From: Parvularcula sp964342585
GTDB taxonomy: Bacteria; Pseudomonadota; Alphaproteobacteria; Caulobacterales; Parvularculaceae
Length of the DNA stretch: 30,541 nt
Reading direction: 5' to 3'
Assembly: GCA_964342585.1 (NCBI GenBank)
Contig: CAYFHK010000023.1
Coordinates: forward strand, 1-30,541
A program made the translations under genes and the position numbers. Positions 23,742 to 30,541 of the stretch are shown here, piece by piece; within the stretch, counting starts at the first letter, position 1, and each line of letters starts with the position of its first letter. The notes under the pieces are model-generated. The model worked only from the letters and a program-made list of their open reading frames with translations, was not told the DNA's origin and made no database searches.

Positions 23742-25205
23742 ATGGAAGTCACCACAATCGGCATGTTATGCGCGGTGTTATGCATCGGGGTCGTTATGCG
23801 TCCCCTGACGCTGGGCATGCTGCTGTTTGCCGGTTTTCTGCCCCTTCAGACAGCCGCGGCGATTAACTTACCAGCCGTGGGCGGCTCCAGTATTTCTTGT
23901 GCGCACTTCATGTTGGGCGCCTTTGGCCTCGCCCTACTGCTGCGCCCCAGCCTGCTCACCTATGTGCTAAACCGAAGCCTGCACAATCGCGCATTCCAGC
24001 TTTTTGCGCTGTTCGTCGCCTATGCCCTCTTCTCGGCGTATTTTATGCCTGCCGTTTTTGGCGGGGCCGTCGAAGTTTACTCGTTCGAGCGCGTGCCGGA
24101 GGGCGAATACCAAGGCACGGTGCTGCTTCACAGAACGACGTCGAACCTCACGCAGTCCGTGTACCTCTTCGCCAATCTGTTAGCCTTCGGGATATTCTCG
24201 GGCATGTTGATGCGCCCCGGCGGCACGACGACGATCAGCCGTATGCTGACCGTGACGACATCCGTGCATATCTTCTTCGGCGTTTTGGAGCTGATCCCGC
24301 TTGGCGCGCTCACCTCGCCCATCTTCGAGTTCATCAGAACCGCTAACTACGCCATCCTGGTGGACCATGAGATCGCCGGCGTGCGGCGGATCATTGGCTC
24401 TTACACAGAGGCATCGCTCTTCGGCACCGTGTCCGTCGGGCTTTTGGCATTCAACGCGCTGCGCTTCTTCCAGACCCGCTCGCTGGGTTATGGCGTTTTC
24501 GCTTTCTTATTGGCCTTGCTGTCGATGCTGTCCTTTTCGACGACCGCCTATGCCGCGATCGGCATCGCGCTGGTTCTGATTTTGACCCAATCGATGGTGA
24601 CGTCGCTCTTCAATGGCATCCGGCGAGAGGATTTGACGCTCCTCATTCTCAATGCAATCGCCACCATCTTCGTCCTGCTGCTGCTGCTGTATCCGCCGAT
24701 GCAGGAAGTGGGCGCGCGGTTCTACGACGCCATCTTCGGATCGAAGCTCACATCAGATTCTGGGGTCGAACGCGCCGCCTGGAGCGAGCGCGCCATCAGC
24801 AACGCCTTTGAGACGAATGGCTTCGGCGTTGGCTTGGGCAGCGCGAAGGGGTCGGGCGCCGCCTCAGCGCTTCTGAGCAATACCGGCTTTCTCGGCTTTG
24901 CCCTCTACATCCTGTTTCTCATCGCCGCGGTCTTCCACCCCGCGCCGCGTGTTGACCGCAACAGCTCGCGTTCGGCCTTCCTGGCGCGCCGTCTCTTCAT
25001 CGCATTACGCGGCAGTGTCACCGTGCTGATGATTGCGCTATTGATCTCCGCCACCACGGTGGACCCTGGCATCATTTTCATTGTTATGGCCGCGATGGCG
25101 AATGTGGTCGGACGCCGGGTGAAATCGCCCTTCGACGTTGAGGACGTGCAGCCCGCTCCCAGATCTGTGGATCCGATGCCGGGCGTACGCGCTGCAAAGG
25201 CCTGA
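23742..25205 (+). CDS. O-antigen ligase/polymerase-like membrane protein (Wzy-type polymerase)
   Basis: The 487-residue protein has about 10-12 membrane segments and a larger extracytoplasmic loop between about residues 95 and 150 (YSFERVPEGEYQGTVLL). A conserved-looking segment near 345-390, with ERAAWSERA and GFGVGLGSAKGSG, is typical of the Wzy/WaaL superfamily late loop. In this locus it most likely polymerises repeat units at the periplasmic face rather than ligating O-antigen. The ATG at 23742 follows a GGGGG site; an in-frame start at 23694 lies within the operator region and is rejected. It is followed by the sugar transferase gene after 137 bases. The C-terminal tail is soluble and Pro-rich. 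Confidence 0.8.
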   Translation: MEVTTIGMLCAVLCIGVVMRPLTLGMLLFAGFLPLQTAAAINLPAVGGSSISCAHFMLGAFGLALLLRPSLLTYVLNRSLHNRAFQLFALFVAYALFSAYFMPAVFGGAVEVYSFERVPEGEYQGTVLLHRTTSNLTQSVYLFANLLAFGIFSGMLMRPGGTTTISRMLTVTTSVHIFFGVLELIPLGALTSPIFEFIRTANYAILVDHEIAGVRRIIGSYTEASLFGTVSVGLLAFNALRFFQTRSLGYGVFAFLLALLSMLSFSTTAYAAIGIALVLILTQSMVTSLFNGIRREDLTLLILNAIATIFVLLLLLYPPMQEVGARFYDAIFGSKLTSDSGVERAAWSERAISNAFETNGFGVGLGSAKGSGAASALLSNTGFLGFALYILFLIAAVFHPAPRVDRNSSRSAFLARRLFIALRGSVTVLMIALLISATTVDPGIIFIVMAAMANVVGRRVKSPFDVEDVQPAPRSVDPMPGVRAAKA

Positions 25206-25342
25206 ACAGATTTCAGGTGTGACTATTTCACGACAGTGTGAGCGCACATCTCTTCGACGGCGAATACCGCATTGCATCGCAGATTCGACGCGAATAGCGT
25301 CCTAAGGTAGCTTAAGCGTACGCTGCTTCGGGGGGATGCGGT

Positions 25343-26014
25343 ATGACGGTTGAGGGAACCGACACTTTTCATGAATCCAACACGGCGTGGTCGTTGTCAC
25401 GGATCGTGACGCGCGGGCCTAAGCGTGCGTTCGATATTGCCGTTGCGGCGACCGTTTTGGTGTTCGCCGCGCCATTGATGGCTGTGGTCGCCATCTTGGT
25501 GTCGCGAGATGGTGGACCCGTCCTTTTCGGCCACGAGCGGATCGGCCGGAACGGCAAGCGGTTCCGCTGTTTGAAATTCCGCTCCATGGTGGTCAACGCG
25601 GATGAGGTGCTGGCCGCCTATCTTGAACAAAATCCAAGCGCGCGGGCCGAATGGGAAGAGCGCCGGAAGATCAGCAACGATCCACGCGTGAACAAAGTCG
25701 GGCAATTCCTTCGGAAATCGAGCCTTGATGAGCTACCGCAACTGTTCAATGTCCTCCGTGGGGAGATGAGTATCATCGGCCCCCGCCCCGTCGTCGACGA
25801 TGAACTGCCGCGATATGGACGGCGCGTGCACCACTATCTGAACTGCCGACCGGGCCTTACGGGGCTGTGGCAAGTTAAAGGGCGGAGCTCAACGACCTAT
25901 CGGCGACGCGTGGCGTTCGACACGGCCTATGCCAAGCAACGCAACTTCGCGATGGATCTTCAAATCCTGATGCTGACAGTGCCGGCTGTTCTCTTCCGCG
26001 TTGGCGCAGAATAA
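25343..26014 (+). CDS. initiating sugar phosphotransferase (ExoY/WcaJ-type polyprenyl-phosphate hexose-1-phosphate transferase)
   Basis: The 223-residue monotopic PHPT transfers a sugar-1-phosphate from a UDP-sugar to undecaprenyl phosphate, the first step of repeat-unit assembly. It has one membrane helix (RAFDIAVAATVLVFAAPLMA, about 28-47), then ERIGRNGKRFRCLKFRSM, the catalytic region LRKSSLDELPQLFNVLRG followed by MSIIGPRP, and PGLTGLWQVKGRSS. These are the complete PHPT signatures. It is short, like ExoY, without the N-terminal multi-helix domain of WcaJ. GGGGGG lies 7-12 bases before the ATG. It follows the polymerase gene and closes the locus. Whether it uses galactose or glucose is not decided. 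Confidence 0.92.
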   Translation: MTVEGTDTFHESNTAWSLSRIVTRGPKRAFDIAVAATVLVFAAPLMAVVAILVSRDGGPVLFGHERIGRNGKRFRCLKFRSMVVNADEVLAAYLEQNPSARAEWEERRKISNDPRVNKVGQFLRKSSLDELPQLFNVLRGEMSIIGPRPVVDDELPRYGRRVHHYLNCRPGLTGLWQVKGRSSTTYRRRVAFDTAYAKQRNFAMDLQILMLTVPAVLFRVGAE

Positions 26015-26044
26015 TCAGTCGTCGGCTTAAGGTAAGCGGCAGTG

Positions 26045-26063
26045 GCTTCGGCGTAGCCGAAGC
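26045..26063 (+). terminator. hairpin after the exopolysaccharide locus, possible terminator
   Basis: GCTTCGGC and GCCGAAGC pair perfectly around a 3-base GTA loop, 30 bases after the ExoY-like stop. There is no T tract behind it (GAGAGGCAGATCTTATT), so intrinsic termination would be weak. It may instead protect the transcript end. Confidence 0.4.
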
Positions 26064-26759
26064 GAGAGGCAGATCTTATTGATGAAGTACGCTGTAAATG
26101 GTGGGCCGCGCAGTCAGCTACGAACTCACCTATGTCCTGTCGCTTTGAATTTTAAAAGGAAAAACAGGGTACTTCTTTCAAAATCGAGAAATTATGCGCC
26201 TCTCAAACCTCATGTTCCGCGCGAGTACAGGGAGGCTCGGAAAGCGGAGTAGAGATTTCGCCTTACACCGTATCGATACGCTAAAGCACTGACCGTCTAT
26301 GCCTCGTTGGAAGATGACGATTTGTTTGCTCCCTGTTTTCGCGAGCACGATCGGCGCAATGTGAAGCACAAGATTGAGAAACGATCTGTTTCAACCCTGA
26401 CCGCCTCCACGCACAAAACCAAACCGCCGCATCTGTTCCCAAGCCGACGGATTTCAAGAGTCACAGCATGACTGAGGGATGAGGGGAGCACCTCATCACG
26501 ACCCCTCCGCATTCGTCCTTCGGCCATCAACCCCCAGTCCCAGACACGAGACCGCCCCGGCCGAGCTGCCTTTCATCGTGTAAAGGTTCCCGCCAAATGA
26601 ATATTCCATCGGGAGCAACAGCGGGTGCACGAAGCGTGCCCGCGTCATCTGGGTTTCGCCACTTGAGCCAAGACAGATAATCTATCACTGGGCAGCAGAA
26701 TTCCTTGTCTGATTGCCTTGAAATAAATATTCAAAGTTCTACTTGAATAGTGTAAGAAC

Positions 26760-26823
26760 AATTTTTTGAATGAATTTGCAAAATCTTTTTAATTTAACCT
26801 TTTGCCTTTAAATTCAAAAAATT
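26760..26823 (+). promoter_or_regulatory. AT-rich leader of the cold-shock gene with a 12-bp inverted repeat
   Basis: AATTTTTTGAAT (26760-26771) and ATTCAAAAAATT (26812-26823) are perfect inverted arms around a 40-base loop, ending 21 bases before the GGAG ribosome site at 26845-26848. As RNA this AU-only stem would be weak and temperature-sensitive, which suits a cold-shock leader. Alternatively it is a UP-element or DNA-binding site. Inference. Confidence 0.4.
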
Positions 26824-26857
26824 ACTTCTTTTTTATTATTTAATGGAGCTTTTCATA

Positions 26858-27061
26858 ATGCTTGATGGGACAATCAAATGGTATAACTCGGATAAAGGCT
26901 ACGGTTTTATTCAACCTGACAAGGGCGGCGCAGACGTCTTCGTCCATGCGATTGCAGTCGAATTCGCCGGCATCAGGCAACTGAGCGCGGGCCAAGCGCT
27001 CTCCTACGAAGTGATGGAACAACTAGGCGAACTTTCCGCCACAGACCTCCATGTCTTGTAA
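26858..27061 (+). CDS. cold-shock domain protein (CspA family)
   Basis: The 67-residue protein is one cold-shock (OB-fold) domain that binds single-stranded RNA/DNA and melts RNA structure. RNP1 is KGYGFI at about 13-18 and RNP2 VFVHAI at about 27-32; the start MLDGTIKWYNSDKG is typical. The RNP2 Ser of most family members is Ile/Ala here (VFVHAIAVE), a mild deviation, and the second half (SYEVMEQLGELSATDLHVL) is diverged. The ATG at 26858 is 9 bases after GGAG; an upstream ATG at 26843 overlaps that ribosome site and is rejected. It is preceded by a long AT-rich leader and followed 84 bases later by a small gene in the same direction. Confidence 0.92.
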   Translation: MLDGTIKWYNSDKGYGFIQPDKGGADVFVHAIAVEFAGIRQLSAGQALSYEVMEQLGELSATDLHVL

Positions 27062-27145
27062 TCGCACCTGCCCTTAATGGCTTCAACAATGACAGCTATT
27101 CTAAGCCTGTAGAATTAAATAATGCACCTGTGAGGAAGATTTACT

Positions 27146-27367
27146 ATGACTGATGTAAATGGCAAGCATCGCTACAAAAAGGGCGAATATATGAGTTTGC
27201 AAGGCGCATTTTCGCGCTCCGGCGACAGCTTCGTCATTATGACGACACTTCCGCCCGACAGCGATGATTTTCTCTATCGCGTAAAAAGCAGCAGCGAACC
27301 ATATGATCGCATTGTTCGAGAGAGCCAACTGACCAGGATCGTGATCGATTCTGGCAACACGCTGTGA
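27146..27367 (+). CDS. small conserved-type hypothetical protein downstream of the cold-shock gene
   Basis: The 73-residue product (YKKGEYMSLQGAFSR, then LPPDSDDFLYRVKSSSEP and RIVRESQLTRI) has no membrane segment or signal peptide. The RVKSSSEPYDRIVRESQL stretch resembles a small family of alphaproteobacterial proteins I recall, with a pattern of YRIKS..EPHERVVRES; its function is not known to me. A GAGGAAG ribosome site lies 8-14 bases before the ATG. It lies 84 bases after the cold-shock gene with only a weak hairpin (27098-27115, no T tract) between, so they may be co-transcribed. It may have a nucleic-acid-associated role, but this is guesswork. Confidence 0.6.
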   Translation: MTDVNGKHRYKKGEYMSLQGAFSRSGDSFVIMTTLPPDSDDFLYRVKSSSEPYDRIVRESQLTRIVIDSGNTL

Positions 27368-27673
27368 CCGGTGCGGAATAAGTTAAGTCAATCTCCGCCG
27401 ACACATACGACCGCAGGTCATCATTATCTGCTGCCCGAACCCTAGTCACCGCGCTACCCATCAACGATTAATCGATGAGGCATGCACCAAAGCAAGTACT
27501 GGGTGAAACGGAAGATTTTGATCGGCAACTGGGCGAGGTTCGGCGTCTTCGGCTGTCGAATCGACGAGCGCCGTCCGAGAAGCTCTGTTTTTTCCCCCTG
27601 ATGCACTTCTTGCTCACCTGCCGTCAAAGCATTTTTTCTTCGCACTTGAATCGATACGCTCTCCACGCAGGCC
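27368..27673. other. 306-bp intergenic region between convergent genes
   Basis: No gene is supported. A 39-codon plus-strand frame (about 27482-27601) and a 70-codon minus-strand frame (27454-27666) both lack ribosome sites and recognisable motifs. GAGC and GCTC flank a 12-base spacer and are followed by a TTTTTT run near 27588-27593, a weak terminator candidate for the plus-strand genes. Confidence 0.4.
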
Positions 27674-28405
27674 TTAAATTTCGGTCAGTGTGGTGAGTAT
27701 ATCTGAGTACCAAACAGCGTTCAGGCCCAGCACCTCATCGAGCTTCGGATCGCGTGACGCGGCCTCGAGGCGCGATGCGTGAACACCTAACAGCCGGAAA
27801 CTCCCGATAGCGTTATCGGCTCTCGGTAGCTTCATCACCACCGGCGCGCCACTTATCCCGCGATGGGTTCGCGCATCGACAAGAAAGTATCCCAAGCCCT
27901 GGAACCTGATTCCATACGCCGAGGCGAGCCCGGCCTGTCGAACGACTGGCAGCAAATGAAGCTGGTCATGGAACCCCATCGGATACCCGACCGCAAGAAG
28001 CGTTGATCCAGCATCGATTAAATCCCCCGGTTGCGGAAGGTTCGACTCAGAAAACGTCCTGTACACTGCGTTTCGGGGCATGACGGACTGGTTGATCTCA
28101 ACGACTGCGACATCGACATCCCCGCCAATGTCCCTCGCACCTTTCCAAACGCTACTTCCGTCTCGATAGAGTGGGATGGATAATCCAGCCGCTGACGTAA
28201 GATTCCGCACATCCGTATGGATATCAATTATCAGGCGACTCGGTCGGTGACCGCTTGCCTCGTCAAACACTACGTGATTGGCCGTCACAAGAAACAATCG
28301 CCCACTGCGCTCGAAGAAGAATCCCGTCGCATTCGTCATAAGTCGATCGATATCGTAAGTGCCTACACGCACGGTTGTGAGCAGAATGTCATCGATTGAA
28401 GTCAT
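27674..28405 (-). CDS. trypsin-like serine protease, cytoplasmic type
   Basis: The 243-residue product is a chymotrypsin-fold protease with an intact triad: H44 (TANHVV), D98 (GGDVDVAVVEI) and S185 (RGISGAPV). NATGFFFERSGRLFLV before the His and RFQGLGYFLVDARTHRG before the Ser match a conserved bacterial family of such peptidases that I recall. No signal peptide or membrane helix is visible, so it should act in the cytoplasm, unlike DegP/HtrA, and it has no PDZ domain. The ATG at 28405 (MTSIDDILL) gives a family-like start. The frame stays open to an ATG at 28510, which would overlap the upstream gene by 71 bases, so I prefer 28405. It lies 34 bases after the Cys-repeat gene and is likely co-transcribed. 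Substrate unknown. Confidence 0.82.
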   Translation of the reverse strand: MTSIDDILLTTVRVGTYDIDRLMTNATGFFFERSGRLFLVTANHVVFDEASGHRPSRLIIDIHTDVRNLTSAAGLSIPLYRDGSSVWKGARDIGGDVDVAVVEINQSVMPRNAVYRTFSESNLPQPGDLIDAGSTLLAVGYPMGFHDQLHLLPVVRQAGLASAYGIRFQGLGYFLVDARTHRGISGAPVVMKLPRADNAIGSFRLLGVHASRLEAASRDPKLDEVLGLNAVWYSDILTTLTEI

Positions 28406-28439
28406 TCGAACAGGCTCTCTCCAGATCAGATGACTGATT

Positions 28440-29135
28440 TCATCGTTTGTCGCGCGTTTCCTCGCAGCGGTCTCCAACACGCCAGTATGGGCGCTGACAT
28501 TCCCATTCATTTCCAGACTGATCGAGGTGGGCGAATTGAGGCAAACTTATTTTAAAGCAGGCATCGCCCCCAGCGCGGTATCCGCGCTCGCATTTCCATC
28601 CAGGACCGTAGGTTGCATTGACGAGAAATGCATTCTCAGGAACCTTGATCTCCTGACACTGGTTTGCAGTCACTTTGAAGCCACGCTCACAAGCCCAACC
28701 CAAACCGTAAGATTCGTCGGAAAGAAATGCATTGTCTGGAAGCTTGATAAGTTCGCAGCCCCCAGCTTCTTTCATATAGCCACGGTTACAGGACCAACGT
28801 GACCCGAACGGCTCCAGATACGCATTTTCGGGAACGAAAATGGTTGCACAAGCATCACCTTTTACTTCGTACCCCCACGAACACTCCCAGCCTTTCCCAT
28901 AGTAAGAGCCAGAAAGATAAGCGTTCTCCGGAAGCACGATGTCGACGCAGCGCGAACCTTCCTTGCGAAATCCACGGTCGCATTCCCAGCCTGAACCATA
29001 CTGGCGCGCTGCCGCATTCGCGGGAAGGTCGGTGTTTTGTACTCCGGCGGCTGCGTTTGCGATCATTGTTGGTGAGAGCAGTAGAGTCGCAGCAACAAAA
29101 AGGAGCTCGCAAGCCCTCTTAATAGGGAACGTCAT
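28440..29135 (-). CDS. secreted six-fold cysteine-repeat protein
   Basis: The 231-residue product has a signal peptide (MTFPIKRACELLFVAATLLL core, cleavage near ANA-AAG about 27-29). It then has six tandem units of 31-33 residues with the pattern W-x-C-x-R-G-Y/F, eleven residues between the two Cys positions, then I/L-x-L/V-P-E/D-N-A-Y/F-L. Cys pairs are 52/63, 85/96, 116/127, 149/160, 182/193 and 213/224, always 11 apart. The even spacing implies one disulfide per unit and a rod-like or solenoid periplasmic/extracellular protein. I recall similar repeats in other Alphaproteobacteria, but no function. ATG 29135 is chosen over 29210 because it gives a clean signal peptide. The upstream GGGCCT/AGGCCC inverted repeat (29170-29189) lies in its leader region. 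Confidence 0.75.
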   Translation of the reverse strand: MTFPIKRACELLFVAATLLLSPTMIANAAAGVQNTDLPANAAARQYGSGWECDRGFRKEGSRCVDIVLPENAYLSGSYYGKGWECSWGYEVKGDACATIFVPENAYLEPFGSRWSCNRGYMKEAGGCELIKLPDNAFLSDESYGLGWACERGFKVTANQCQEIKVPENAFLVNATYGPGWKCERGYRAGGDACFKISLPQFAHLDQSGNEWECQRPYWRVGDRCEETRDKR

Positions 29136-29763
29136 CGCACAAAGGTCCAAAAATGGCGTGCGAGGTGTTGGGCCTACCCATGCAGGCCCGCCCGCTCCGC
29201 GGAATGTCATTCTCCTGCAAGCAGGGAGATGACGTGCCGCCGCAGTGTCGATGACATCGCCGTCACAAAGGAAGTGGTAGCGCAGACGCGGTAATACAAT
29301 GGGCTTGGTGCGGTAAAACCCTATACTTCAGCGATTTCTGAAGAATTCTGACCAGAATTCTTCAGCTAATGTGATCCGCCCTAGGTTTGTCGACGGCTCC
29401 CGAGCTTGAGAGGATGGAGCCATGACGAATGGAACGCATAGCGGCGTCGACCGCACTATTCAGCCGAGCGGCGGGAACGCGCGGTAAGGATGGTCAATGA
29501 GACCGCGACGGACCGTGACTCCGGTTGAACGGCGCTTTGCTAAGTGGCGACGAAGATCGGCTATTCGGCTCAGCCACTTCAGACTTGGGGCCGCCAGGCC
29601 GAGGAAATCAATACTCATCGGTTCACTGAGTGCTGTGCTCGACTGAAAAAAATCTGCAACGAGCTGCCTTCGTGGCAATCATGCCAGCGCCTAGACGCTG
29701 GAGATCACTGTTGAAATAGTCGGTAGACTTTCATATCATCTTCATGCGCTAGACAACGCTTTG
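29136..29763. other. 628-bp region with palindromes and two doubtful small ORFs
   Basis: No secure gene. Contents are the GGGCCT/AGGCCC inverted repeat (29170-29189) and the large palindrome at 29338-29365. GGCTCC and GGAGCC arms (29395-29400, 29416-29421) touch the ATG of a 21-codon frame (29422-29487). A 49-codon basic frame (29497-29646) has AAGGA in front. The small frames follow each other in the recombinase direction and may be relics of the mobile element; I recognise neither. Confidence 0.4.
29338..29365. repeat. 28-bp near-perfect palindrome
   Basis: CTGAAGAATTCTG (29338-29350) and CAGAATTCTTCAG (29353-29365) are perfect 13-base inverted arms around a 2-base centre (AC). Each arm contains GAATTC. 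A third copy of the outer hexamer, CTTCAG at 29326-29331, can pair with the left arm to form a competing hairpin. Operator, element end or attachment-like site are all possible. Confidence 0.75.
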
Positions 29764-30289
29764 ATGCTCCGTCAGATGAGGGATGTCATTGACCGGGGCG
29801 ATCTGAACGAAGATCGATTGACCATCAGGATCAATCAAACCGTTCTCGCGGCGATGGCAGGCTGCCCGCCGCCGGAGACTGAGATCGCAACCATCGAGCA
29901 CCCCATCAGCCTCACCCGTCGCGGCCATGAACGAAAGCTCATCCTGGGCGATCTGCAAGAGCCGCCATCCATCGACAGCGATTGGTCAGCCCTGTTCGGC
30001 TTGGTGGTGAAATGGCGTAGACAGATCTTCGAGGAAGGGTCAGCGCTCCACGCTCTGGCCGAAGCGGAGGGCGTTGATCGGGGTTACGCCTCTCGGCTTC
30101 TCCCCCCTCGCCTTTCTCGACCCCGAGATCATCCTTGCCTTTGTCCAAGGACGTGGCCCGGTGAATGTGACCATTGGTGAGCTTCGCGAAATCGCCACGA
30201 CGCCACCGGATTGGTCCGAGCAGCGAAAAGCCCTCGGCCTCCAGCCGGTCACTGCCAGCCCAGGCGCCTATTTCCTGTCTGCAAACTGA
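29764..30289 (+). pseudogene. large serine recombinase, C-terminal relic with frameshift
   Basis: Two frames together give the C-terminal part of a large serine (resolvase-type) recombinase. The first (from 29764) contains SLTRRGHERKLIL, then a helix-turn-helix-like stretch EGSALHALAEAEGVDRGYASRLLP. The second continues LAFLDPEIILAFVQGRGPVNVT and ends PPDWSEQRKALGL, the classic family tail. The shift falls in a run of six C at 30102-30107; removing one C restores one frame. The N-terminal catalytic domain with the active-site Ser is absent, so the copy is inactive whether or not the C run is a read error. It lies next to a tRNA-Val gene, consistent with a decayed integrated element. Confidence 0.78.
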
Positions 30290-30473
30290 CCATCATTCCC
30301 TCCTCGTAGATGACTGGGAAATCCCGCGCGGGGACAGGGCCTCGAAATGCCCGCAAAAGCCGCCCATTTCAGGCCCGAAATGCGTCTCTAACATGAGCGC
30401 ACGGCGTGCATGCCCCGGAAATGCGGGCCTTATCTGATATCCGCTAACGCACTGATATTAAAGGGGAAATAGG

Positions 30474-30541
30474 TGGTGGGCGGTGAGAGACTCGAACTCC
30501 CGACATCCTCGGTGTAAACGAGGCGCTCTACCAACTGAGCT
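30474..30541 (-). tRNA. tRNA-Val (anticodon UAC), cut by the window end
   Basis: Read on the minus strand, the D-arm AGCTCAGTTGGTAGAGC, the anticodon stem CCTCG/CGAGG with loop TTTACAC (anticodon TAC), the T-arm GGGAG-TTCGAGT-CTCTC, the acceptor 3' strand ACCGCCC, discriminator A and an encoded CCA end at 30474 are all visible. The 5' acceptor strand lies beyond base 30541. Bases 30290-30473 downstream hold no gene I can support. Confidence 0.93.

Larger units (their letters stand above)
26015..26857. other. 843-bp gene-poor region with an AT-rich 3' part
   Basis: No gene is supported. It holds the hairpin at 26045-26063 and an unsupported 56-codon frame (26082-26252, no ribosome site). A 7-base perfect hairpin (GATGAGG/CCTCATC, 26478-26497) has a GGAGCA loop. 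From about 26700 composition shifts abruptly to AT-rich, unlike the rest of the window; this forms the leader of the cold-shock gene. No transposase remnant was recognised. Confidence 0.5.

Noticed and set aside
23582..23818. 79-residue N-terminal extension of the GT4 gene
   Set aside because: Not family-like and it would run across the divergent promoter and its palindromes; a good ribosome site supports the GTG at 23581.
26096..26107. TGGTGGGC as a possible second copy of the tRNA-Val 3' end (attachment repeat)
   Set aside because: Only about 8 contiguous bases match; too short to exceed chance.
27454..27666. 70-codon minus-strand frame in the gap after the small gene
   Set aside because: No ribosome site, no motif, and biased composition.
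29460..29678. 72-codon minus-strand frame near the recombinase relic
   Set aside because: No ribosome site or recognisable motif; overlaps other equally doubtful frames.
1..30541. CRISPR arrays, insertion sequences with terminal repeats, rRNA genes
   Set aside because: No regularly spaced repeats, no transposase motif and no rRNA sequence were seen on reading through both strands.

Overview
The window looks like chromosomal DNA of a GC-rich alphaproteobacterium. Evidence: the rpmH-rnpA-yidC-engB core block; an ExoY-type polysaccharide initiator; HfsA/Gum-like export parts; and a baeRF protein, a sterol-desaturase-type hydroxylase and a large-serine-recombinase relic of types common in marine Alphaproteobacteria. 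A Parvularculales/Hyphomonadales-like host is a guess; nothing here fixes the genus.

Region 1 (1-8.6 kb) is mostly housekeeping. It holds L34, RNase P protein, YidC insertase, a D-2-hydroxyacid dehydrogenase placed between yidC and engB, EngB GTPase and an FAD-linked 2-hydroxyacid dehydrogenase. Then come a convergent AhpD-like protein with an operator-like palindrome, a baeRF-type protein and a membrane fatty-acid/sterol hydroxylase.

Region 2 (8.8-26.0 kb) is an apparently complete Wzx/Wzy-type exopolysaccharide locus in four alternating transcription units: (-) GT4-GT2-Wzx; (+) OPX lipoprotein - outer-membrane barrel - PCP with a degenerate tyrosine-kinase domain - GH16 lipoprotein - HAD-like two-domain protein; (-) GT4-GT2-GT2; (+) Wzy-like polymerase - ExoY-like initiating sugar transferase. 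By family knowledge, ExoY loads the first sugar on undecaprenyl phosphate, the five glycosyltransferases extend the repeat unit, Wzx flips it, Wzy polymerises it, the PCP sets length and bridges to the OPX/barrel port, and the GH16 enzyme trims the product. Two divergent intergenic regions carry the likely control sites.

Region 3 (26.0-30.5 kb) is sparse, partly AT-rich and accessory-looking. It has a cold-shock protein with an AT-rich leader, a small basic partner, a signal-less trypsin-like protease, a secreted protein with six evenly spaced two-cysteine repeats, a strong 28-bp palindrome, a frameshifted C-terminal relic of a large serine recombinase, and a tRNA-Val(UAC) gene cut by the window edge. 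The best leads are the Cys-repeat/protease pair, the pseudokinase PCP, the short OPX plus barrel, and the palindromes at 23.66 and 29.34 kb.
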